Assembly (NCBI GenBank): GCA_016490725.1
Contig: JAEMHR010000054.1
Coordinates: 1 to 64,000 of the forward strand
DNA length: 64,000 bases
Source of the DNA: Amphichorda felina
Taxonomy: Eukaryota > Ascomycota > Sordariomycetes > Hypocreales > Bionectriaceae
Reading direction: 5' to 3'
Made by a program: the position numbers and the translations under genes. A model generated the notes under the pieces. That model was not told the origin of the DNA and made no database searches. It worked only from the letters and a program-made list of their open reading frames with translations. The first letter of the stretch is position 1, and each line of letters opens with the position of its first letter. This document shows positions 55,981-64,000 of the stretch, piece after piece.

Positions 55981-56591
55981 GGCGGCGGTTGAGAATGGTC
56001 TCGATTGATAGAAATGAGATGACGCAGACAGACAGAAGGTCTGTCTAGAAGCACTGTGAGACCATCAAATCTTGGCTGGCCGTGTCGTGTCGTGCGCGAC
56101 GTGGCGTGGGTATGCGACGTGTACGTGTGGATTCGGGTGAACCAAGTCGACAAAACCCAATGGACAGTGTCAGACACGGAGTCCTCGATCCTGAGCAACC
56201 CTGATCTCTCGGGTTGTGGTTGACCTGAGGTGGTAGCCCCTTGCGTGAGGTACACCAGGAGGATGCTGCAGGGAGAAGCTGAGTGTGCAAAGCCCCCGGC
56301 GCGGAGAAAGCTGGACACACAAGTGGGGAGGTTGTATTAGGTACCGTTACCAAGGAGGCAGGACCGGTGGCGGCAAAAGTCGACGAAACAGACAAAGCGA
56401 TGCAGCACAATGAGAGAAGAGCTGCACCGAAACAAACAGAAACAAGGCCGAGTTCGGAAGTTGAATAACTAAAAGGGTCGAGTAAGGAAGGTATGGAAAG
56501 AAGGTTGGTTGAAGTCGCGTGTACGAGGGCGGTCTGCGAGGCCACTGAGGTGTCTCTAATCGTGAGCTTCACCCGAAATTAAAGGCGCTGC

Positions 56592-56652
56592 CGCAGTGCT
56601 GGCGCTTTTGCTGTGCAGTCACTGCAGTGTTGGCGCTTTGCTGTGCAGTGCT
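56592..56652. repeat. Tandem duplication, 2 x about 31 bp
   Basis: Copies CGCAGTGCTGGCGCTTTTGC... (56592-56621) and TGCAGTGTTGGCGCTTTGCT... (56623-56652) differ at a few bases. Each contains GGCGC and ends CTGTGCAGT. Confidence 0.7.
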
Positions 56653-57672
56653 TAACGCGACCACCACCAATGCACGATGAATTGTAGCCGTGGCGCGCAC
56701 AATAACTCGTACCTCGGCGGCTCTTGAAACGACTGTCAGTTCCCCTCCCACCTGGATGAATTGAGTTCGGGGCGAGGCATTACTCCACCAAAGAAAAATA
56801 AACCGAAAAAAAAGGGCCGTTCCGAGATCGTTGCTTGCCGAAAGTCAAAATGACTCGACAGCTCAAGTCTGGAGAGGCGAGCTCTAAAAGCACCGAATAA
56901 AAGCAGCCGAAGAGAAGAAGAATAAAAAGAGAGATGGGAGGGCTGTCCCGATTGCTGCAAGTTTTAGGACGCGTCTGGCGCTGCACCAGTCGTCAAAACA
57001 AGCCAAACCCCAGAACCAGTCACGCGGATCTCAGAGTCTGCCGGGAGCCCGTCCTTCTCACAAAAGGCGACGAAAGAACGACGAGAGGGAAGGATAGGAG
57101 AGAATAGGTCGTGAAGTGTAAGGAGGAAGAGGGAAGGACGAAAGAAGGTGAATGATTCCACATCCCACTTGGTAGCCTCCGCTCTCCAATGCAGTGCATC
57201 CCATCAAATTTGGGGCGTCTGGGGTGGATTGTGCGGTGGAGCGTTCCAGGTGGCATTCCTGTCTCGACTCTCAAAGCCGCCGGCGCGGTGCCGTCCGTGG
57301 TTTCTGATTTCTCCTCAACGCGACTTGGCGTCAATAATCCGAGTAAATTGTCCATCAGGCCCAGTGACAACACATTCCTGCCTCGAGCCCGTTGGCACTA
57401 CGAATATGAGTACTACTACGGATACGGATACCTTACTTCGTAGGTAGAACCACCATCTCCATAAATGAGTCTCTGCCCCTGTTGTAGATTTCCATAAGGG
57501 AAGCCATTACACAACGCGATCTGCCGTAAATAACAGGCAGATCACGCTCGGGCCGCCGCATCATCGCCCTATTCGTAATAGAACATGCTTAAACTGATCT
57601 GATTGCTACGAGTACTGGTATGAAGTATTCGTACTTGGGTAATATTGGCCACGGATCTCGTACTCAGCACTC

Positions 57673-58046
57673 ATGTCGGCTCATTCCCTCTCCGAACAAG
57701 CCCTCTCACAACTCTCCGCAATGTCCCCCTGGTTCGCGGCAAGCCTCGAGTTCCAACTCGGCCAGCTCAGCCGCGCAAAGTGATCAAAGCTCAGATGATA
57801 ACCCGTTGAAATTTGTCAAGGCCCAATCCTATTTCGTCATCCCCATCAAAAACAATGACGCGCGCATGGCCATCCCTCATTTCGGCCAAAGAAAACAATG
57901 CAGGGGTATATCTCACCAATCACATTGCCATATTCGACGAAACCGGGGCCAGCTGTCAATGCATGAAACCGCCATCTGGAGACAAGACGGCTTGGGCGCA
58001 AAGAACAATATCCGCACGTTGCAAAAAACATCCCAACTCATCCTAG
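57673..58046 (+). CDS. Possible small two-exon gene, 110 residues, unknown
   Basis: Exon 57673-57779 would join exon 57821-58046 in frame across a 41-base intron (donor GTGATC, TGATAAC branch-like site, acceptor GTCAAG). The predicted N-terminus, MSAHSLSEQALSQLSAMSPW, looks like a real amphipathic helix; the second exon contains NNAGVYLTNHIAIFDETG and several Cys. Against it: the very short intron, the weak donor and no recognised family. It may be a lineage-specific gene or chance. Confidence 0.25.
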
Positions 58047-58410
58047 CATGGGGTTAGAAGGTCTCTGTTATACGGATACTGACACAAAGATTGGACCCAG
58101 CGAACGACGAATGGCCGTGTTGAATTGGGTGTTAGGTTTTTGAATGCCTAATATTACCTATAGTATTCCACGTAAGAAGATACTGCGGCTACGAGTTGGT
58201 ACGCCCAATATCCTACCCTATGCCTTCAACATGAATACGACATTTTGGACCCGAGAGTCCACAGGTACCTTACTTCTTGTAACTCCTGCAATCTCTAGTC
58301 ACGAGTAAGGCAAATTTTAAAGTGAAGACCAATTTTGTCATGGTTACGTGGAGCGTCTGCCACGTGGATATCATTTATGCCGCTAAAGTCAAATCGCATA
58401 TTGTGCCTCA

Positions 58411-59526
58411 CTATGCCTTTTCCTTGGTATCATCGTCCTCCTGGTCACTGACCGGCTCCCCAGCCTCAATCGCCTCCTGCCTCTTCCTGGCCGCGCGTTC
58501 CCGTTTTCTCTCTAGCAGCTTCTTTAGTCGCTTGGACGAGTTGAACACGCCGTTGGTCCCCGCGCCGCACGCCGCGCACGTCGGGTCCTTCCTGTACCGT
58601 TTCAGCGCGCAGGGCTCGCAGAAGTAGTGCCCGCACCGCGTCACGATGGGCTCCCGGTACGACTGCTTGCAGATGATGCACGCAAACGGTATCTTCTCCA
58701 GGATTGCCTCGTCCTCGTCGTCCTGGGTCTTGTCTCCCGCATTGTCCCTGTTCGCGCTGGCCACCACCGTACCCCCGAGGTTCTTCTTTCCCTTCGTGAC
58801 GTTTTCCCATTCGCGATCAAGTTGCCATCCTTGCTTCATGTCCTCACGGCTGTGGAGGAATATGCACGCGTCTCCGAAACCACAGTGCCTTTTCATGATG
58901 TTAGTTGTTGCCTTGTAAAGGAGAACCGTGGGGCGGGAAAAGCAAACTTACCCAGTCAACTTGTAATCCTTGCAAATATCTGGCTTGAAATCCATGAATG
59001 TGACTGTCCGTATATTTGTCGGCGCCTTCATAGGGCCAACCTGCCGTTGCGGCGCATCGGGGTTCCTCTGGATGAAGGACGTCTGGTTCGCCAGACCCTT
59101 GTATGTTCCATCGGGCTGCGAGTCCTTGGCCGCTGACGCTGACCTCGTCGACCCCAGCAGATTCTTGGCCGACATGGCGCCCTCTGCCTCCTCGTCGTAC
59201 CAGTTTGTCTGCTTGGTCGCATCGTTCGAGTTGGTGATGCCGCTGCGGTCGGCCGTGTACACCGTCGCCGAGATGTCCCTGTCACCCGCCCCCGCCGATG
59301 CAGTCTTTGATGATGCTGTCACGGCGGCCGTCTTCTTGCGCCGCTTCACGCGCCGTCCGGATTCGTCCTCGGATGACGAGTAGTCGCTGTCGCTGTCGCT
59401 GTTGGCGGGTGGCGGCGTGGCGGGGCGCTTGCGGATGTTGGCCTTGCCCTTGGTGCCTCGCTTTTTGAACATGGCTACAGGCGCGCTGGTAGCCTCGGGT
59501 GCTGCTGTGGATTCCGAATCGGCCAT
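58411..59526 (-). CDS. CWC24: Pre-mRNA-splicing factor CWC24 (CCCH + RING)
   Basis: Two exons, 59526-58952 and 58888-58411, encode 350 residues. Cwc24 is a spliceosome factor needed around the first catalytic step (human RNF113 is the homologue). Features in order: basic N-terminus (MFKKRGTKGKANIRKRP); Ser/Asp-rich linker; the DICKDYKLTG/HCGFGDACIF segment, a CCCH finger (C-x8-C-x5-C-x3-H) that the intron cuts in two; the conserved WQLDREWE; and a RING finger (CIICKQSYREPIVTRCGHYF, then CAACG). A basic coil and an acidic end (DQEDDDTKEKA) close the protein. The intron has GTAAGT, a CAACTAAC branch and an AAAAG acceptor. Confidence 0.94.
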
Positions 59527-60243
59527 TATCTTTTATATTGACCGTGGGTATGTCGTGGGGTTGTTGATGCGAAGTCCTGGGGGTGAACTTGGAATTTTGA
59601 AGACGACCAATGCGAAGCTTCCCAAGCTTCTAGAAGGCTGACTAATTATGGGGCCCATATACTACCTCGTACTACGAGTACTACATTCCTACGAAGTTTT
59701 GACTAACGATCACGAGTCAGGATTGTCGACAACCTTTAGTCCTGGTGGTTTGCCACCACGCCCCCCGGGAAAGGATTGCATTATTCCCGCCGAAATTAGA
59801 GCTCTGCATGTGGGAAGAACGAGCGAACCCCTACCTATTCTGGTAACAATACTACCTTTTATGGTTTGACGCAGTACTGGAAGGACTCCAAGCTCGTCTT
59901 TCCCAACCCACCTATACGTATCGCAATGACGGTTCAACAACGCAGGCTGTCTATTTACCTCGCCTGAGTTAATACTATTGCTGCAAATTTATTCATATTC
60001 ATATCTAGCAGGCAAAGCGAGGGCTATCAAGGTGTCCAAAAATGAGCTAAAATTCCAATATCGACAGATGAGAGGGTATCAATGGGGAATCTCAAACAAT
60101 CTTTGAGCTGCACCATTGCGAGGGGGTCAATTATATCTGTAAGTTTAGATGACATATCCTCCTATTGGAATCAAATCTATGATACTTTGAGCGTCTCATT
60201 TCGTTCCGGTTCTTCAGGCTTTCTTGTACAACAGTCCTCCCGC
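59527..60243. other. Intergenic: CWC24 promoter and NLR-like gene 3' flank
   Basis: 717 bases between two minus-strand genes. It marks the change from conserved housekeeping genes to an accessory gene, and composition turns AT-richer from about 59940 to 60240. No gene recognised. Confidence 0.55.
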
Positions 60244-63200
60244 CTAGACCGTCTTGACATCCCCCTCCATCGAAATTGTATGTCGAACCAACGTGTGAGA
60301 TCGAAGGCATCTTATTCCTCGGCCGTGGCATTCCAGGCAGATCGCCAAACTCCCGTTGATGCATATAGGGCACATGTAGATTCCTGTGTCTCCGGGAATT
60401 TGCAACGAGCAACTGTCACACCATGTTTGAGTTAGTTTAGGTGTCGGCTTGCTGAACTCTACCGGCCTCTCGTCGCCAAATTCCATCTGGATGCCTCGTT
60501 TCTTGGCTTCGTCCATCAACAAGGTAGGCATGGAATTTTCTCCACACCGCCTCGCCCACCACAAAGGCGTTCGTCCGAAACCGTCGATCGCGTCGAGGCA
60601 CTCGTTGCTTGCGTAGGTGAGCATCACCTTCGTTGTTTCGACATGGCCATTCCTAATAGCCATACATAGTCGCGTTGAGCCTTGCCAGTCGACATCGTCC
60701 ACTGAGAATCGGCCATCATCCAGTAACGTCTTCGCAATGTCTGTATGGCCATAAACAGCTGCTATCAGGAGTGGGTCGTGCCCGTAAGCCCCCGTGCCGG
60801 GGTCATCATCTTTGTCGGAACCAAGCACTGGCGGCGGACCTGAGAGTCCTTCGTCAATATCATTCCTTTTTGTTGAAGAGTTCTTTAGCTTGGTTCCATG
60901 CCCGGAAAACGCATTCGAGTCCACTGTCAGAAGCAGCTCGACAGTCCTGGTAAGTCCCCCCATTGCTGCGGCCATGAGGTACGGTTCGGTCAACTTTTCT
61001 GTCATTAAAGGCTTCTCGAGAAGTATTTCTACTATCTCTGAGTTTTTATTCAGGGCTGCCATGGTAAAGGGCAACAACCCTTGGCTAGTTGGGGCGGTAA
61101 TGTCGGCCCCGTGATTGAGAAGCAGTCGGAAGAGCTCGGTATAGCCACTTGTCGCTGCCAGGATAATGGGGGTCCATTCATCATCGTCTGAGCCTTCAAT
61201 ATCCGCCCCTCTATTCAGAAGGAGTTCTGCTGTCTCTGTCCTGTTGTTCATGCACGCTACAATCAACGGCGTCCGACCCAGATTGTTGGTTGTGGCTATG
61301 TCAGCCCCATGGTCGAGAAGGAACCGGATCGTATCTGTGTGGCCTCCTATTGCCGTGGCGTTGATTGCATCATCCCCATCAGTATCTTTTGCCGCAATAT
61401 CAGCCCCTTGGCTGTGGAGGAGCCTCACTACATGGAGGTGGCCACATTGGGCAGCCGAACTCAAAGGTGTCCGACCAGTATTATTCCCTTCATCAATATT
61501 AGCCCCATTGTCAAGGAGAAACTTGACTGTCTCCAGATGACCAAAGTAAGACGCAACATTAAGAGGCGTCCATCCTTCATTGTCGGGGGTTGTAATGTCG
61601 CCTCCTTTTTCTAGAAGAAACCTGACAACATCAAGGTGGCCTTCTTCGGATGCACAATTGAGGGGCGTCCATCCACTGTGATCGGGAATCGCAATATCAC
61701 TTCCCTTTTCAAGAAGAAGTTTGACAAGTCCCAGGTTGCCATTAATGGAAGCAGAGTGCAAAGGTGTCATGCCGGTACTAGTCGCTGAGGCAATATGAGC
61801 CCCGTTGTCGAGTAGCAGCCTCGCAACATCAATGTATCCTTTTTTGGATGCACAATTCAGGGGCGTCCACCCATGGCTATTAGGGATCGCAGCATTAGCC
61901 CCCTTCTCAAGAAGAATCTTGACAATCTCCAAATGGCCTTTGAAGGAAGCCAAATATAAAGATGTGTAGCCGCCTGGAGCCATTTCTCTGTCGATGTCGG
62001 CACCATGCTCGAGCAGAATCCTGACAGCGTCGAGATGGCCCTTGTCGGCCGCGAGATTCAGATGTGGCCAGCCATCCTTGTCTGTGCCATTTGGGTCTGC
62101 GCCAGCTTGAAGGAGCAGTGAGATCACGCGGCTGTGGCCTCTCAAACAGGCTGTTTCCATGGAAGACGTCCCATGCGCATCCGTAATCGAGTGCTTGGCC
62201 CCCTTATCTAGAAGCAGCTTTACTACATCGCTATGGCCTTTGATGCAGGATATCAAAAGGGCTGTCCTACCAGCCTTGGTGGTGGCGTTGATGTCGCAGT
62301 TCAAGCCCAGGAGCTCTTTAGCCACTGCGGTATTCCCTTTTTCGCAAGCAGCCCAGAGCGCCGAGTTGCCGAGGACGGTCCTTTGGTCTTGACCCCATTC
62401 CATCTCCTTGATAATTGCGATGGCTGCGTCATCAAGATCCAACTTTACGGCGTAGTAGAGTGGTTCAGGCAATCTATCGCCCCATCGCCACTCCTTTGAA
62501 GACTCCTCATTCTGGGACTTCTCATCTTCTCGGACGTCAAACCAGCTTCTCCAGGAATCCCAAGTCTGGTGGCTCTTGCTCAGGAATTCCATCACAAGTG
62601 CCCTTAAATCAGCTTGGCCGGTATATCCACCTGACTTGACGTGTTGATGCCATGAAGATGCTGCATATTCGCGAAATGAGGCTGTGAATGATATATCCTC
62701 GGCGACAAGGGGTAGATCCCCCCAGACGGCTGCGAAGGCCAGATATCTCAGGCATAGCTTCGCTAGTAATGCATTTTGAACTTGTTCGTTTGAGGCACAA
62801 AGTTTTCCATTAGCCTTGAGCAATGCCTGCGGAGGGAGTTTCCGGAGCAGGTACTCCTTGACCGAGAAATGCGTCAGGTGGATCGTCTGTAGAGCGGATG
62901 ACGGATCGGACGCAGGGCCCCGGACTTCCACAAGCGGTGCACAGAGGTCTAATATCCTGCTGTTGACATAGTCTTCATCTATGCCGTCAGGTAACTCCAG
63001 CACCGGGAAGTCCTTGCTCTGCTCTTCTTCCTCTTCATCAAGCTCGTCGCATTCGACGAGCACCGCTTCGGCCACCTCGGCTACTGTCAGCGGTCGCAAC
63101 GAAAATGCAGCCAGGCGGAGCAATAAAAATGCTCTCAGCCTTTCCTGGTCTGGGAATCCCATAATTCGGGACCAATTTTGATCGTAGATGCTTTCAATTT

Positions 63201-64000
63201 CGGTGGGGGTTTGGTCGATGGCGTTGTAAAGCTGTCTCTTATTCAAACCACGTATGAGCGACTCGCCCTGCATCTTCACCCAAATGAACTGTCCTTCACA
63301 TCGGTCGGCCATCTTCTGGGACAGGTCCGTGCGGATTTCTAAGCTCTTGTTGGGCAGTCTCCTGTCCACGATGCTCTGAGAATAAGTTGCATTGTCAGCG
63401 TGCACGTCTTCGGGTAATATCTTGTACTTGATGAGCTCGGAGGCCTCAAGGCTCTCGAGGGCCTGTCGAATCTCGGATGTGTCGCGGCTGAGGATCATGA
63501 CGCGGGTTCGTGTGCCCGCCAAAGAGTTGTCAAGGTCCTCAAGAAAGTCCGAGATGGGGGAGGAGGACATCAGCTCCATGCCGGCGCATTCATCCAGACC
63601 GTCAAGAATGAACACACATTCAGGCCTCTTCTGAACAATCTCCGCAAAGAGCTTGAGCACGGTTCTGCGTGATGCCTCCCGGTTCTCCTCGGCTAGCCAC
63701 GTATGACTGGCGAGCTCGAAAGCGGCCTGGTCGCTAGCGACAAGCTGGCTTAACCACGAGCGAATGGCCATGTAGGGGTCGCTGCGGCTCTGGAAGTCGG
63801 CCGAGAGGAAGAAGTATGCAACAGGAGCTGTGAGGGTAGATGAGAGATGCTGGACTACTCTTGAGCAGAGCATAGTCTTGCCGAAGCCCGCCGGACCGTA
63901 AATCCAAAGGAGCCTGGGCTTGTTTTCGGAGGACTCAACCCATGAAGAGGTCCAGTTTGCGTAGATTGGCCGTTCAAGAATCCAGTCACACGTCCCAGAA
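60244..64000 (-). CDS. NACHT-ankyrin NLR-like protein with ZZ-like finger, 5' end outside window
   Basis: One open frame of 1251 codons runs off the window; base 64000 is the last base of a split codon. Fungal NLR-like proteins are STAND NTPases thought to act in non-self recognition and programmed cell death. Seen in order: the lead-in SGTCDWILERPIYANW, common just before fungal NACHT domains; a P-loop GPAGFGKT (63897-63874); Walker B-like CVFILDGLDECAG; a winged-helix-type region with RLAAFSLRPLTVAEVAEAVL and HFSVKEYLL; about 18 ankyrin repeats; and a Cys/His-rich end (CDSC, CPIC, CLEC, then RSHTLVRH) resembling a ZZ zinc finger. The N-terminal effector domain is beyond the window, so the outcome of signalling cannot be told. 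The visible part is intact, without frameshift or stop. Confidence 0.88.
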   Translation of the reverse strand, partial: SGTCDWILERPIYANWTSSWVESSENKPRLLWIYGPAGFGKTMLCSRVVQHLSSTLTAPVAYFFLSADFQSRSDPYMAIRSWLSQLVASDQAAFELASHTWLAEENREASRRTVLKLFAEIVQKRPECVFILDGLDECAGMELMSSSPISDFLEDLDNSLAGTRTRVMILSRDTSEIRQALESLEASELIKYKILPEDVHADNATYSQSIVDRRLPNKSLEIRTDLSQKMADRCEGQFIWVKMQGESLIRGLNKRQLYNAIDQTPTEIESIYDQNWSRIMGFPDQERLRAFLLLRLAAFSLRPLTVAEVAEAVLVECDELDEEEEEQSKDFPVLELPDGIDEDYVNSRILDLCAPLVEVRGPASDPSSALQTIHLTHFSVKEYLLRKLPPQALLKANGKLCASNEQVQNALLAKLCLRYLAFAAVWGDLPLVAEDISFTASFREYAASSWHQHVKSGGYTGQADLRALVMEFLSKSHQTWDSWRSWFDVREDEKSQNEESSKEWRWGDRLPEPLYYAVKLDLDDAAIAIIKEMEWGQDQRTVLGNSALWAACEKGNTAVAKELLGLNCDINATTKAGRTALLISCIKGHSDVVKLLLDKGAKHSITDAHGTSSMETACLRGHSRVISLLLQAGADPNGTDKDGWPHLNLAADKGHLDAVRILLEHGADIDREMAPGGYTSLYLASFKGHLEIVKILLEKGANAAIPNSHGWTPLNCASKKGYIDVARLLLDNGAHIASATSTGMTPLHSASINGNLGLVKLLLEKGSDIAIPDHSGWTPLNCASEEGHLDVVRFLLEKGGDITTPDNEGWTPLNVASYFGHLETVKFLLDNGANIDEGNNTGRTPLSSAAQCGHLHVVRLLHSQGADIAAKDTDGDDAINATAIGGHTDTIRFLLDHGADIATTNNLGRTPLIVACMNNRTETAELLLNRGADIEGSDDDEWTPIILAATSGYTELFRLLLNHGADITAPTSQGLLPFTMAALNKNSEIVEILLEKPLMTEKLTEPYLMAAAMGGLTRTVELLLTVDSNAFSGHGTKLKNSSTKRNDIDEGLSGPPPVLGSDKDDDPGTGAYGHDPLLIAAVYGHTDIAKTLLDDGRFSVDDVDWQGSTRLCMAIRNGHVETTKVMLTYASNECLDAIDGFGRTPLWWARRCGENSMPTLLMDEAKKRGIQMEFGDERPVEFSKPTPKLTQTWCDSCSLQIPGDTGIYMCPICINGSLAICLECHGRGIRCLRSHTLVRHTISMEGDVKTV
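60510..62440 (-). repeat. Ankyrin repeat array of the NLR-like gene
   Basis: About 18 units of 33-34 codons with the motif G-x-TPL-x-x-A-x-x-GH-x-x-V-x-x-LL-x-x-GA. The central units (about 61400-62000) are the most alike, with the shared phrase GWTPLNCAS or GWTPLNVAS in four of them. The last units toward the finger are diverged or carry insertions. Confidence 0.85.

Larger units (their letters stand above)
55981..58410. other. Intergenic: ApsA promoter region and CWC24 3' flank
   Basis: 2.4 kb. Positions 55981-57150 should be the leader and promoter of the ApsA gene. Within it are a tandem duplication (56592-56652) and, further on, a weakly supported small gene (57673-58046). Around 57390-57660 there are several TACGAGTACT-type motifs, also seen at 59670-59690. 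Confidence 0.5.

Overview
The window looks like chromosomal DNA of a filamentous ascomycete: Pezizomycotina, Sordariomycetes, most likely Hypocreales. The evidence is short introns with GCTAAC-type branch sites, dense genes on both strands, and above all a mating-type (MAT) locus in its conserved setting. The order CIA30 - APC5 - COX13 - APN2 - MAT1-2-1 - SLA2 - RPL21 - RPS9 - SLU7 - REV3 - TEX2 is the one I know from hypocrealean MAT regions. I cannot name the genus from sequence alone.

Layout. 1-4536: the 3' part of translation factor eIF1, an EOS1-like ER membrane protein and an F-box-like protein. 4537-7490: a gene-poor, AT-rich island with degenerate repeats and an ATG-less reading frame. 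7491-19803: a three-RRM RNA-binding protein, a sodium:solute symporter of the DUR3-like type, mitoribosomal protein mL45, complex I assembly factor CIA30 and anaphase-promoting complex subunit APC5. 20542-23942: the classical left MAT flank, COX13 and APN2 in divergent orientation; each contains a micro-exon (8 and 13 nt). 24517-27799: MAT1-2-1 (HMG box) and, in divergent orientation, an unrecognised two-exon gene of 261 codons. 27800-31531: a 3.7 kb non-coding stretch. 31532-45256: SLA2, the divergent ribosomal pair RPL21/RPS9, splicing factor SLU7 and DNA polymerase zeta REV3. 45682-59526: TEX2 (SMP lipid transfer), a giant ApsA/NUM1 cortical anchor with about 19 internal repeats, and splicing factor CWC24. 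60244-64000: a NACHT-ankyrin NLR-like protein with a ZZ-like finger, cut by the window end.

Most conserved genes sit in divergent pairs with 400-475 bp shared promoters or in convergent pairs with short tails. CACGTGAC occurs in three of the four shared housekeeping promoters (COX13/APN2, RPL21/RPS9, SLU7/REV3), and the ribosomal pair also carries an AACCCTAA (Tbf1-type) site. No MAT1-1 gene (alpha box, or second HMG gene) was seen, so the strain is predicted to be MAT1-2 and probably self-sterile. Exon coordinates were worked out by hand from splice signals, reading phase and family knowledge; every join given for a named gene keeps frame. No database search was possible.
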